From Pelobates cultripes (Eukaryota; Chordata; Amphibia; Anura; Pelobatidae), in contig OW240917.1 of NCBI GenBank assembly GCA_933207985.1, forward strand, positions 125,265,829 to 125,329,828: DNA of 64,000 bases. Direction: 5' to 3'. This document shows, piece after piece, positions 44,843 through 57,660 of this stretch (the first letter of the stretch is position 1; each line of letters begins with the position of its first letter). The notes beneath the pieces are model-generated. The model was not told where the DNA came from, did not search any database, and worked only from the letters and a program-made list of their open reading frames with translations. A program made the translations under genes and the position numbers.

Positions 44843-45855
44843 AAAAGATAAATGAGGCGAAAAAGAAGGTCTAACGTAAAAGACGGAAAACATTTCCTTT
44901 CCTCATCCAATCTGCCAAACCAAGATGTCATTGTGAAAGTGTGGTTCTAATAAACCATTCTATGATGTTGTGTGGTTCCAAGGGGGTGGCTAAATGATTT
45001 GCGGATATTCAGCAGTTCTTAGTTTATACCAAGTCTTAGACAATGTATGATAGAAAATATTCTTGTAAATTCTATTTTTTTTTCCACTTATTTGCATATT
45101 GTTAGTGTTTCAATACGACAGAAGAGTAATCCGAATGTAGACCCCATGCTTACAGTGACCTAGAGTGGTCTAAGCTATATCTCTATAGCAAATCCCACCC
45201 AAAAAGAATGAAAGGATCATCTGGGGTTGCTGTACACTTTTGCAAAGGGGACTTGCTGTATTTTGGATCTGGACCACGCTTAGGGTGAAATCGCTTTGAC
45301 CTCCATATGCTATAGGTTTACTATGTAAGCAAAATTCACATGTGCTGAATTGCTGTTCACTCTTTCAATGGTGTGTAATTGACACATGAACTGCTTGAAA
45401 ATTATTTGACATATAAACAAGGACTACACCCATAGCGTACTTGCTTCACAAAAATTAGAATAACATGTAATGGATATGGTGCTTGACGTGTTCATTTAAG
45501 CGGCTCAAAATTATATAATAAAGTGGACCAACTCAGGATATTCCTTAGTGAACAAAATATGTTTCCATAATCAGAACTACTGAGTTCAGGCCAGTGTAAT
45601 ATAGGGAAAGAAAGGTTTAATGAAGAAACTGGATATGACCTAGTTTATAACAAAGTTTCTACATTAAGAATAGTGAAAATGCTAGATGGGACAGGTGCTT
45701 TCAAAAAGCCCTAAAATATGTAATAGCCCGAAAGAGTATCACTTTTACACGATGGACTTTGTAATATTATCAATTACAAAAATGATAACTGTTAAATTAT
45801 TTACTAAAAGAGTGGAAGAAAAAAAAACCCGTATCATACAAAGTTGAACTGTTGC
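44843..45855. other. No recognisable feature
   Basis: AT-rich DNA without clear frames, repeats or RNA genes. Confidence 0.35.
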
Positions 45856-46020
45856 TTAGCTGGACACTGTAGGCATCTAGACCACTTCAGCTCATTGAAG
45901 TGGTCTTGGTGCACTCTCCCAGGTCCTTTAACCCTGCAGCGGTAATTACTGCAGTTTTTTATGAACTACAATAATTACATTGCAGTGTTAACTCCACCTC
46001 TAGTGGCTGTCTACCCTTTA
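45856..46020. mobile_element. T2-type MITE fragment
   Basis: 'gctggacactgtaggcatctagaccacttcagctcattgaagtggtc' and 'tccacctctagtggctgtc' match modules of the 502-bp MITE. Confidence 0.65.
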
Positions 46021-46934
46021 AGAAAACAATTATTTTTGTAGTTTATTTGTGGGTGAAATGAGTGATATGTGATCTATCCGCCAGATGGTGATAGAGACCA
46101 CAAATTTAAACAACTTTACATTCTATCTCAGTCTCAATCTGAGCAGTTGAATAGTAGTTTGTAAAGACTTTTATCAAGTGTTGGATTAATCTGCCATAGT
46201 TTAACAGCTCTTAATTTTAAATAAAAAGAAATGTGACTATCAAGAAAATAAAGGAACCCTCTTATGTGTTTTCATCCTTAAAGCACCAAAACACAAATGT
46301 AAAAAATTTACAAGCAAAGAGAGATGTCCAAAATGGGAAAAAAAATACCAACTAGTGTGCATAAACACTTGCAACTTAGCATATCCTGGTGGTAAATAAA
46401 AGCATCAATGTAGGATTGATATAAGAAGAGCGTAAATCTTCAGCGATAATCACTCAAGGTAGATCCTTATAAGGACTTCCCAGTGTACCCCTTAGCACCA
46501 GACAAAAAACATAGGGATTAACCATGTGTTGCCGGTTCCTGCTATTGTGGCATTAGCATGTTTGTACTCTTTATGCCCACAGAAATAAAGCATAAAAAAA
46601 TATATATATATATTAAATCGAGGTCAGTGTAAAGACTACTAAGTGTGTTAAAAAAAACACTTGTGTCTTCCAAAATAATAGCCTAGATTTAATTAATTTA
46701 AATCAGAAATTATTCCATTCTATTAGAAAAAACTTTTCAAATTATATTTTTTTTTTTTTACAAAAATTCCCATAGATTATAATGGTGACTTCTGTAGATA
46801 AATCATTTGACATGTTTTTTGTTTTCTAACAAGATAGAATTATTTCTGATCCTGTTTCAAACAAATTAAATTGAGGCCTATATTTGCAGTTTCCATTCTC
46901 CATTTTAGTCAGAGGGGGCAGTGCCCCACCATCT
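46021..46934. other. No recognisable feature apart from a short TA run at about 46600
   Basis: AT-rich DNA. A 'aataattatttctgat' / 'atcagaaattatt' inverse pair (46700-46860) flanks 'cccatagattataatgg'; it is weak and has no clear ends. Confidence 0.35.
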
Positions 46935-47660
46935 TTAACCCCTTGGTGACCAGACCGTTTTTCCATTTTATTACCGTTAAGGAGCAGGGCTCTTTTTAAA
47001 TTTCTGCAGTTTGGGTTTAGCTGTAATTTTCCTCTTACTCATTTACTGTACCTACACATATTATACCGTTTTTATTGCCATTAAATGGTCTTTCTAAAGA
47101 TACTATTTTCATCATATCATATAATTAATTATATATTCTAATATAATATAATTTACTATTAAAAAAAGAGAAAATATGATGAAAAAATTTAAAATCTGTT
47201 ACGCATCTACAACTGCCAAAAAACACCCATGCTAAATAGTTTCTAAATTTTGTAATGAGTTTAGAAATGCCCAATGTTAACATGTTCTTAGCTTTTTTTG
47301 GAAAGTTATAGGGCTATAATTACAAGTAGCACTTTGCTATTTCCAAACAATTTTTTTTTCAATATTAACACAAGTTACATTTTAACACTGTCTGTCATGA
47401 ATCCCTGAATAACCCTTCAAGTTTATATATTTTTTTTAAAAGAAGACAACCTAAGGTATTAAACTTGGGGTATTTTGACTTTTTTCATGCAACCATTTTA
47501 CCACCAACCTATGCTAAATTTAAAAAAATAATAATAGTTGGGGTGTTTTTTCCCCCCAAATTTATAATATATATATATATTACAAAAATACAATATACAA
47601 ACTATAAATACACACATTTAATACATGGCAGGTAATACATACATTCAACCATGACAGGTG

Positions 47661-47850
47661 CATTCTGTGCTGAGGTATATTGTGATAGATCTCTTAAAAG
47701 AGTTTAGATTGAATGAAGATTTGACTGTGTCCCTGAGGTTATTCCATAATTGCGGTGCTCTGTAGGAAAAGGAGGATCGAGCCACTTTATTTTTTGTATT
47801 GCGGTATGCTAAAGATCGTGCTAATACTGGATTGGAGGTTATAGGAGGTG
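47661..47850. repeat. Dispersed repeat, copy 2
   Basis: It matches 40571-40765 by eye, including 'ttgcggtgctctgtaggaaaa'. Confidence 0.6.
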
Positions 47851-47977
47851 GGAACTGCCTGGGAGAGCATTCTACTCAGGTAGGGTTTTAGCTTCCCAGA
47901 AATGCTCTTATGCATAAGGCCAGAAAGATGAAAAGTGCATTGGGATTAAAGCGACAGTTTTGCTCTTTTAACGTGTG

Positions 47978-47999
47978 TATGTATATGTATATATATATG

Positions 48000-48091
<92 letters not shown>

Positions 48092-48092
48092 T
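47978..48092. repeat. TA-rich microsatellite
   Basis: (TA)n with interspersed GTATA and a final ACACACAC. Tyr-Ile repeat frames on both strands are artefacts. Confidence 0.95.
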
Positions 48093-48704
48093 ATATAAGT
48101 GTGTGTATTTTTTCAAACTTTTTTCACCAGCAGGGGGACTGCCTGTCAGTTCAGGCAGTCCCCCTGCTGGCAGCAATGTGGACACCTATTGCGGCCATGT
48201 GACCGCTCTCTTAGAACAGTGACATGGTCCCTGGGGGTCCTAAATTGCTGAGGGGGGGACTGTCTCCCCCCTTAGAAGAAGATGGTAAGTACATGAAGAG
48301 GGAGAGGGAGGGAGGGTAGGGGTTACATTTAACTAACGTGTCACATCCAACTTGATCCAGCTTGACGTAGTTAATTCACTGTTGAGAACGGTAAGGATTT
48401 TCAGTCTCTCCATCCTCCATAAAGCTTGTTAAACTGAAAGGAAAGAGAGACTAGTATCAGTGATACGGAATTGACCGTAGACCACAAATGTCTGATTAGA
48501 TATGTAAACTCTTCGTTATTCCTCTACGTCTTATCCTTAGAATACTGTCGATCTAATTAAACTACAATATAAAGGCGACAACACTCTCCATCCTACAGCC
48601 CTTTGAAACCTAAATGCAGCAACGGTTACCATTATCCCCATGAATCGTAACTTACCTCATCATTTGGGTGGGAACATCAAGAGAAAAAGGGGGGGAAAAT
48701 ATTC

Positions 48705-48783
48705 GCCTCCTGTCATTATTAAAATTAAGATTATCAGTACACTGCGCTAGCATAATCTTCAATTTTATAACATGACAGGAGGC
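48705..48783. repeat. DIRS terminal hairpin
   Basis: GCCTCCTGTCAT..AAGATTAT (48705-48735) pairs with ATAATCTT..ATGACAGGAGGC (48751-48783). The same sequence is preserved in the DIRS fragment at 44010-44075. Confidence 0.8.
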
Positions 48784-48798
48784 TTCATATTTGCATTT

Positions 48799-49959
48799 TT
48801 AATGCTTAGGCAGAAGGGAGAATGCGGCATTAGACGACTGTTGGAAGTAAAAGGTCCGGATTGTTGATTCGCGAAACCAGTCCGCTGCTTGGAGAATATC
48901 TGCCAATGGTGCACCTGCCAAAAAAGCTGACAACGACGCCGCTCCCCTTACGGAGTGCGCTCCGAAGGACGGTTCCACCCCGGCAAGGGTGAGGATCCAT
49001 CTAATCCATCTGGATAGTGTGGTGGTCGAGGCTGGACCATGAGGTTTTACGTATGATATCAGAAGTTGTCGAGAGTTTGGTCGGCGTAGCGTCTCCGTTG
49101 TCTCCATATATGTTCTCAATGCCCTAACCACACATTGTTGAGGTTCCGATGTAAAGAACGGGTAAAATATTGACTTCGAATCAGTCTTGGTTCTCCGGGA
49201 GATTTGGAATGTAACCCCATCCGGGCCAATAGTAAAGGCATCCGCATCAAACGCCCGTACATCTGAGACACGGCGAAATGAGACCAGGCTCAGTAGAAAG
49301 GTGAATTTTGCTGTCAGCTGTTTCAAGGATAGGTGTTCATTTGAGGGCCATTCCTTCAGGAATCTAAGTACCATATCCACATCCCAGAGATGCTGATATT
49401 TTGGTGTCGGAGGGCGTCTCATTTTAATCCCCCTGTAGTAGTCGACAAACCAAAGGATCCTGTCCGATTGCTCTCCCCTGGGATGGAACGTGAGCTGCAT
49501 ATATAGCTGACCTGAGGACGTTGATGGTGCGATACGATTTACCTTCTGCGAAGATGGATGAGAGGAAATTCAGTATCTCGGGTACAGGAGCCGTAAAGGG
49601 ATCCAAACTCCGTCCCACGCACCAATTGGACCAAGTTCTCCATGCCGATAGGTAGCTTCTTCTAGTTCCCGGGGCCCATGAATCCCACAGTAGGTCCCTA
49701 GCTGTAGCTGATAACCCATGGGTGTCCCATGCGCCCCTGAAAGTGTCCAGGCTACCAGAGGTAGGCGATCGTCCAGAAGCATGGGGTGTGGGTTGCCCAG
49801 TGGATCCCTGAGCAGGTATGGGTCGCTCGGTAGGAGGAGTGGATCATTGCACGATAATTCAAGTAGGTCGGGGAACCAGGGCTGGCTCTGCCATAATGGT
49901 GTCAATAGTGTTAGCGTCACTTCCCGTTGTCGAACGTGATGAAGTACTCTCGCAATCAT
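48799..49959 (-). pseudogene. DIRS tyrosine recombinase, nearly complete, two frameshifts
   Basis: The final frame (49500-48799) holds the catalytic domain. The first Arg is in SFRRVSDVRA. The H-x-x-R is in GAHSVRGAASLSAF. The nucleophile Tyr is in RTFYFQQSSNAAF. The frame ends SLLPKH. The N-terminal core-binding part (WAPGTRRSYLSAWRTWSNWC-like reading, then VPEILNFLSSIFAEGKSYRT) lies in two other frames, shifted near 49440 (a G-run on the minus strand) and near 49600-49700. The upstream reading VTLTLLTPLWQSQPWFPDLL is the usual tail of the DIRS RNase H/pol. These enzymes integrate a circular DNA copy by recombination. All four catalytic residue types (R, H, R, Y) remain, so the copy decayed recently. 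Confidence 0.88.
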
Positions 49960-51121
49960 TGCGAATGGAGGGGTTGCCTCTGAAGACCTTTCTCATAGAG
50001 GTACGAGCCTTGTTTAGGGACGTGAACACATTCACGTGTTTATTGAGCTCCTTCATAAACGCCTCTCTGAAAAGTTTGCCCTGTGCCTGGGGGCCTAATT
50101 CTTTTACCCCAAGGTCGGCCAGCTTCGGGTCAATTCGGAACAGTGCTGCGCGGCGCCGTTCTGTTGAGAGGGCTGCATTCGTATTCCCCAGGAAGCAGAA
50201 GCCCTGCTGGGTCCATTCTCTTATATCATGCGCCCAGTTGCGCACCATGTCCACGGTAAACGAGTCCGCTCTGGTATAGGCGTCATCAGCCAAATACATC
50301 ACTCGGGCTAGCGGCCCCATCGCATCCAGGAGCTTGTCTTGCGCCCCATTAAAGCTCCGTTTGATCCCCCTGCATGGATCACGACCACCTCTTTCCATAA
50401 ACGTCAGCATGAGCTGATCAAACTCTGGCGTAAACGCCACTTTGTCTGGCAGGGAAGGTCTAGGGCACTCAGCCCGCATCCTCTTACGGACGTGCTTCTC
50501 GAGCGGTTTCCGAATCCACAAGTGCATGAACTTCACAAGGTGGTCGGGTGGAGCCCACTCCCTGGAGCGGGGGTGGCATATATTCCTGGGATCAAACATG
50601 CGTTGTCCCTTAGTATCCAGGAAGGTCTCTTGCTCCTGGCTAGCAGATGTCGTGGAAGACTCTGCCAACCCTTTCCTCTGGGGCTCACCCAGGAAGGTCT
50701 CTGTGACATAGGCGTTGGATCCCCAATTGCCGTCGTCAGTATCCGAAGCCTCTGCCTGCCACTCATCCAGGATGGACAGGGTATGGGGCATCTCTTCTTC
50801 CTCCTCCTCAGAGGTGTCGTCGGGGATTGTTGTAGGCACGGGTGTTACCCGTGCATGACGCTTGAGAGGCGCTTTGCCCTTTTTTAGGGGCTTTCTGAGA
50901 CCCTTCACCCTTCCAGTGGTGCTTCGCCGGGCGCTGTCTCTCTTGGGAGGAATCGTCGGAGTCACCGGAATCGTCTCTGGGGCACTAGATTTGCCAGGCG
51001 GCTTGAGGGTATCAGAGGCCATCGGGAGCACCATTGCCATGGCTTTTTCTAGCGATGCGGCTACAGCCGCATTAATCATGGCTTGCATCTGATCCGCGGA
51101 AATCTGTGTCTCCTTTTCCAT
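49859..51121 (-). CDS. DIRS Gag-like protein, intact 420-codon ORF (C-terminus is read-through of deleted pol)
   Basis: It starts MEKETQISADQMQAMINAAV. Residues 60-105 are basic, 108-125 acidic (DDTSEEEEEEMP). A conserved core follows: FDPRNICHPRSREWAPPDH, RKPLEKHVRKRMRAECPRP, QDKLLDAMGPLARVMYLADD, LGNTNAALSTERRRAALF and DPKLADLGVKELGPQAQGKLF. This is the DIRS Gag pattern known from frogs and fishes. Gag would package the RNA. The last roughly 40 codons (from NPSIRNDCE) come from pol DNA in a different frame, joined by deletion, so the native Gag C-terminus is lost. The ORF is open with no stop in 1.26 kb, which suggests a young copy. Confidence 0.85.
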   Translation of the reverse strand: MEKETQISADQMQAMINAAVAASLEKAMAMVLPMASDTLKPPGKSSAPETIPVTPTIPPKRDSARRSTTGRVKGLRKPLKKGKAPLKRHARVTPVPTTIPDDTSEEEEEEMPHTLSILDEWQAEASDTDDGNWGSNAYVTETFLGEPQRKGLAESSTTSASQEQETFLDTKGQRMFDPRNICHPRSREWAPPDHLVKFMHLWIRKPLEKHVRKRMRAECPRPSLPDKVAFTPEFDQLMLTFMERGGRDPCRGIKRSFNGAQDKLLDAMGPLARVMYLADDAYTRADSFTVDMVRNWAHDIREWTQQGFCFLGNTNAALSTERRRAALFRIDPKLADLGVKELGPQAQGKLFREAFMKELNKHVNVFTSLNKARTSMRKVFRGNPSIRNDCESTSSRSTTGSDANTIDTIMAEPALVPRPT

Positions 51122-51640
51122 TATGTTAGTTAGCTGGCAGGCACAGGTTGGAGAGGTATGGGAAGGTATGAATAAGAGGCCATCGGCCGTTTAGGGTATA
51201 ACGCTTAGTAGCGTGGAAGGCGGACTCACACTGGGGCTCACCCAGGAAAAGAGGGGAATTGCTATAGCAAAGTCCCGTAAGCAGCACTGATATGGGGGCT
51301 CACCACGTGCCAGAATACTAGTATAAAACTGACTGGCAATTCCACTCCCTAAGGGTTAATACACCCAAAATACACAGGTCCCTTTAATGTAAAAGCAACA
51401 CTCACTTTGCAGTAGACTTGGTAGTCTGAAGCACACCAGGAGCTCTCCTGTCCGCAGGCTTAGTCCACAATAGCCACAGCACCCACAAGATGGCCCCGTG
51501 ATTCTCGCGAGGTCTGGCCTTTTAAAAGCCCGGGAAAAATTCACGGGGAACAGAAGGAAAAAAAATGCGTTCGGCAAGTTTGGTTCGAACTAACTGCCGA
51601 ACGCTGGTATGAGACTAGGTGCCAATAGTCCCCCGTTCGC
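51122..51640 (-). promoter_or_regulatory. Upstream region of the DIRS element
   Basis: This is non-coding sequence between the Gag start and the GC-rich repeats, probably leader/promoter by position. It contains the short palindrome-like CTTTTAAAAG (about 51519-51530) beside 'cgcgaggtctgg'. No promoter can be proved from the sequence. Confidence 0.4.
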
Positions 51641-52015
51641 ACGCCGAACGCGGCGCACAGGGGTTGTGCATAAAAAACCTCTGTTCGCGCTGTGTAACGC
51701 GTGAACGGAGGAGAGGCAGCACTGGGAGGGCGGCCCTACAGAGGCAGCCCCCCGGGTATCCCCAGCACCCTGGCCAAACACAGGGAGGAAAAATGCTTCC
51801 GATCGCGCTTTGTAAAGTGCGAACGGAGAAGAGGCAGCACTGGGAGGGCGGCTCTACAGGGGCAGCCCTCCGAGTCTCCCCCGAGCCCAGCCTGACTACA
51901 GGGCGGGAAAGAAACCTCCGTTCGCGCTTTGTAATGCGCGAACGGAGAAGAGGCAGCACTGGGAGGGCGGTTGTACAGAGGCAGCCCTCCGTGTGTGTGC
52001 TGCCTCAGCTTGCCC
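51640..52015. repeat. GC-rich tandem repeat, about 118-bp unit, three copies with hairpins
   Basis: Units near 51670-51785, 51790-51905 and 51910-52015 share 'gaggcagcactgggagggcgg' and 'cagaggcagccc'. Each begins with an inverted pair such as CCGTTCGCGC..GCGCGAACGG. A degenerate half unit ('cgttcgcacgccgaacg') precedes at 51645. Confidence 0.85.
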
Positions 52016-52329
52016 GGATCCGGACACAGCAGTCTGTGTGAATAGGACGGGCAAGAGAAACAGAGGGGTGACGAACGTTGCCACGGGGGGGTGGAAGGGG
52101 AGGTGGGTTAAGGTGGGAAGGAAGGGGGTACCCAGACCCTGAGGAGAAAAACCCCCAACAAGTAAAACCTGCCCCACACAAATTAAAGGAGCCCCACTAC
52201 AAATACTAGTCAGTACCTCAAATGACTATAAAATAATATTAAAGAAGTAGTACTCTGACCTGACTTGTGATGGAGCAGCAAAGAAAGAGGAAATGATGGG
52301 CTATGCATGGGCTTATATATCCTCTGTTT

Positions 52330-52430
52330 CATTCTGACACGGAAAGCTTTACTGGTTGCCACTAGAGGTGTTGGTAGGCAGTAATGTAAACATTGCCTCT
52401 TCTCTGAAATATAGATACTATAGACAGCAG
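52330..52430. mobile_element. T2-type MITE scrap
   Basis: 'ggttgccactagaggtgttgg' and 'taaacattgcctcttctctgaaat' match inner modules of the T2 MITE. Confidence 0.45.
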
Positions 52431-52454
52431 AACATTAAGCTGCATTCAAACTAT

Positions 52455-52540
52455 AAGGATGTGGAATTCACTGCCTAAAGAGGTGGTTTTATCAGTCTAT
52501 ACAGATGTTTAAGCAGCAATTGGATAAATACTTGCAAAAA
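52455..52540 (+). pseudogene. LINE (L2/CR1-type) 3' coding fragment
   Basis: The translation reads VWNSLPKEVVLSVYTDVFKQ.. ..LDKYL, the C-terminal NSLP..VV....FK..LD pattern of CR1/L2-clade LINEs. It covers only about 28 codons. Confidence 0.6.
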
Positions 52541-52549
52541 CATAATATT

Positions 52550-52810
52550 CCTACATGACACAGAAATCAGCACAGCAGCACCCGAGGCCTGCATTAATAG
52601 CCTTGAGAGCGAGCTGACTAAGACCAAGAACTATTTGATCCAAACCCAGCACCAAGTTGCAGCAATGGAAGATCGTAGGTGATGGAACAATGTTAAAATA
52701 AGGGGCCTGGCTGAGAGCGTTACAACCGCAGAAATCCCCCACCTCATCCGAAGACTGTTATCCAGCTTATTCGCACCAAAACAAGCCAAAGATATTAGAT
52801 GCCAGGTGAA
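52550..52810 (+). pseudogene. L1/Tx1-type LINE ORF1 fragment
   Basis: The translation contains LESELTKTKNYL, AAMEDRR, NNVKIRGLAESV and IPHLIRRLLSSLFAPKQAK. This corresponds to the end of the coiled coil and start of the RRM of L1-clade ORF1. One stop lies between AAMEDRR and the RRM part. Confidence 0.85.
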
Positions 52811-52984
52811 AATAAATAAAATAGTGTGTAACAAGATAGTTGGCACAGATAGTAACCAAAAAAATCTTTAATTATATAAAATACACAATTAATAAATTAG
52901 TGAAAAATATGCCCATACTATTAAAGCATGATTAATGCAGCCCTGCTAATGGTGGTTGGCTTAACAATAGAGTATAGAGAGTTG

Positions 52985-53145
52985 TCATTAATGGCAAATG
53001 TTTATGCTGGGCAAACATAGTAAGTAATGTTCCTCAGGTTTCTGTTCTGAGACCACTTCTATTTAACATATTTATAAAGGATCTTGAGAGTCATTGAAAG
53101 TCATGTTTCAGTGTTTGCAGATGACACAAAACAACATATAAATGC
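52985..53145 (+). pseudogene. LINE reverse transcriptase fragment (CR1/L2-like)
   Basis: 'VPQVSVLRPLLFNIFIKDLES' and 'VFADDTK' are the RT blocks PQGSVLGPLLF and the catalytic FADDTK, joined after a short deletion. Mutations break the frame. Confidence 0.8.
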
Positions 53146-53199
53146 ACTCTGAAAAATGCAAACTCATGTAATTCGAGGTAAAGAATGAGAGAGTGATTT

Positions 53200-53800
53200 T
53201 ACCACGTGCTTACAAGCCTATCCGAGGTGGGCATCATACCACCAACGCTGTTACCATAGTGCAGTTGGCCTGCACTACACTTGTAAGTACATTTTTATTT
53301 ATTTAAACAACTTTCACACCGTGTTAAACAGTGAGCACTATTAGTTGTTTTTTATATATCCCTTTTCCTGAGAGTTGGACACCATTCCCTCCGGAGGACA
53401 ATCATCCATATATCCCATAAGTGGAGATTGTTCCGCTGTACTCCTGGCTATAGCTCATTTAAATGTGAGTGGAATATTTATATCTTTATCTCACATATAT
53501 TGACCCTTACACTCTATATGATTGGTCTCTTATCTTGTGTCTTCCATATCACGAGACCAACTGAACTACTATAAACAGAGAAGAGACCCCATCACCAAAA
53601 GCACGTTATAAGACATCTATTGCCACAGTGCAACTTCTAAAATCTTTTTGGACTATTTTCCATATTTTCTTTTATAAGTTTTATTTATGTCTTTTTACTA
53701 TTTGTAGTCCATATTGATACATTTTGGCGCAGCCTTGCATTACTGTTGATATTTTTCACTAAACCAAAAATTGTCGGGAATTCACAACAGTCGGGTAAAT
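53200..53800. other. Repeat-like sequence, family unknown
   Basis: It begins 'ttacaagcctatccgaggtgggcatc' and ends 'ttttggcgcagccttgcattactgttgatattttt'. No coding. The composition differs from the flanks and looks like an interspersed-repeat tail, but I cannot assign it. Confidence 0.3.
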
Positions 53801-53930
53801 TTAGGTCAAAAAAGCCAATCTGAAAAAGAAAACTTTCCAGATTAACAAATTTCCAATTTCAGCTATTTAATCAGTGGAAGCTAGTGTTGTTTAACAATAG
53901 ATTCTAGCCTCTACCCCCAGAATTTAACTA

Positions 53931-54430
53931 CAGTGGAACCTCGGAACTCAAACGTAATCCATTCCCGGAGGCTGTTCGAGTCCTGAAGTGCTCGAGAACC
54001 GAATCAACGTTTCCCATAAGAATTAATGTAAAATTGATTGATCCGCTCCAGACCCCCAAAATTACAGCATTTTACATTTATATGTATGCATTGAAAATGC
54101 AGAGATCACTCTAATCATAATAAGCACCTTACATTTATTTGAGTGGTTCCTTCCTTTCAACTTGCTACAAATTAATTGTTGGCCATTATTACAAATATTC
54201 ATAATAATTGTCTGCTGTGAAAATGAGACACGGCTCTTGGTTGTTCGGGTACCGAAAATCGGTTGCGTATCGAGACATTTGGCATTTTGTTGTATGTTCG
54301 GGTACAGGCTTTAAGTTAAGAACTGCACTACAACTCTCAGAAATATTTGCTGTACAGCCTAATGATGATATCAGCATTATTGGAACAAGAAAGGAAACAC
54401 TACATATAGGTTGGGAGAGAAATAAATGAT
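53931..54430. mobile_element. Tc1/mariner-superfamily MITE
   Basis: TA (53929-53930) is followed by CAGTGGAACCTCGGAACTC, a typical mariner-type end. Inner inverted pieces include 'gttcgagtcc..tcgagaacc' and 'ggttgttcgggtaccg'. The right end is not well preserved. Confidence 0.65.
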
Positions 54431-54489
54431 GGGCTTATGGTGCCAAAACTATTTATTAAAAAAACAAAACACCAAAAATAAATGTGGAT

Positions 54490-54650
54490 TCCATGGTTAT
54501 TCAGAATTGCAGGGAATTCAAAGTGAATTTCAAATTTAAGGTCAAAGTTGCTGAACTGTAAAAATTCTCCAGGTAAGTTATGCTTTCAGTTGGGGCACTT
54601 TGGCCTTTAATTTTAAATTCCCAACAATTCACAATTGGTGAATAAACCTG
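54490..54650. repeat. Foldback repeat of the GAATTC family
   Basis: 'ggttattcagaattgcagggaattcaaagtgaatttcaaatttaagg' pairs imperfectly with 'cctttaattttaaattccc.. ..ggtgaataaacc'. Relatives are at 5490, 62610 and 63330. Confidence 0.65.
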
Positions 54651-54824
54651 AATGATTCCTAGCTTCTATGTAATACTAGTGAGAATGACCGTCACAACCT
54701 TTCTCCCGTGTCCTATGCATTTTCTTCATTACTTTACTTTTTCCCCCATCCACTATTTCACACAAAGCAGATACAGTTTTTTGTTATAGCCTTGTTGTTT
54801 AACTGACATTTTTTTGCACGTCTT

Positions 54825-57266
<2,442 letters not shown>

Positions 57267-57416
57267 GGAATAATTGACAACAGGCCGTTGAATTATTAGA
57301 AAAATAATGCACACCCGAAGTGGTAATGCGGTCACGACACGAAGCTGAGTGGCCGTTACACCTCGGGTGTGCGTTATTTTTTTCTAATAATTCAACGTCC
57401 TGGAGTCAATTATTCC
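57267..57416. repeat. Foldback element, 68-69-nt arms
   Basis: 57267-57335 (GGAATAATTGAC..GCACACCCGA..GGTCAC) is near-complementary to 57349-57416 with a 13-nt loop. The flanking 57530-57660 repeats 'taatgcggtcaagacc' and 'aataatgcacacc', so the element may be longer. Confidence 0.85.
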
Positions 57417-57660
57417 GCTTATACTCTGTTACCACACCTTGAAACATTGTTCAGATGATGTATTTCAAGACTTTTGTCAAGTTTTTGTCATTAAAATGCT
57501 CTTGTATGTAGGACTAATTTCTCACGCAACTGTAATGCGGTCAAGACCTGGTTGGAACTACTTTAGCCGTGCATCTCCCTGAAAATAATGCACACCTTAG
57601 AACGTTCGTCAACCAATCAGACTGACGCATTCAACTGCCCTGTAGTATAACACCTCATAA

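Larger units (their letters stand above)
46939..48330. mobile_element. TTAA-type (piggyBac-like) element, one end recognisable
   Basis: TTAA at 46935-46938 is followed by CCCCTTGGTGACCAGACCG. 'gaagacaacctaaggtatt' (47443-47461) parallels 4092-4111. The block at 48125-48265 ('cagcagggggactgcctg.. ..catgtgaccgct') is the inverse of 2870-3000. A dispersed repeat (47635-47900) and a TA array are nested inside. The right terminus is not visible before the DIRS element begins. Confidence 0.6.
48340..52300 (-). mobile_element. DIRS-type retrotransposon derivative lacking reverse transcriptase
   Basis: Minus-strand order: upstream repeat region (52300-51122), Gag-like ORF (51121-about 49970), the tail of the RNase H region fused into the tyrosine recombinase ORF (about 49960-48799), then a terminal hairpin (48705-48783). 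DIRS elements normally carry Gag, RT-RNase H, a methyltransferase domain and a tyrosine recombinase, and insert without target duplications. Here RT and the methyltransferase are missing. Exact ends are uncertain; I see no target duplication, consistent with DIRS. Confidence 0.85.

Noticed and set aside
47888..48202. Frames encoding Tyr-Ile repeats
   Set aside because: Simple translation of a TA microsatellite. The same applies to 54758-55085.
49718..51092. Plus-strand frames of 73-182 codons
   Set aside because: They are antisense shadows of the DIRS Gag and recombinase, whose minus-strand readings match known families.
51640..52015. Possible CRISPR-like array
   Set aside because: The units are about 118 bp and contiguous, without short repeats separated by unique spacers, and the genome is eukaryotic.
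53960..54000. B-box-like GTTCGAGTCC suggesting a tRNA or SINE
   Set aside because: It is part of the mariner-type MITE terminus. There is no A box or cloverleaf.
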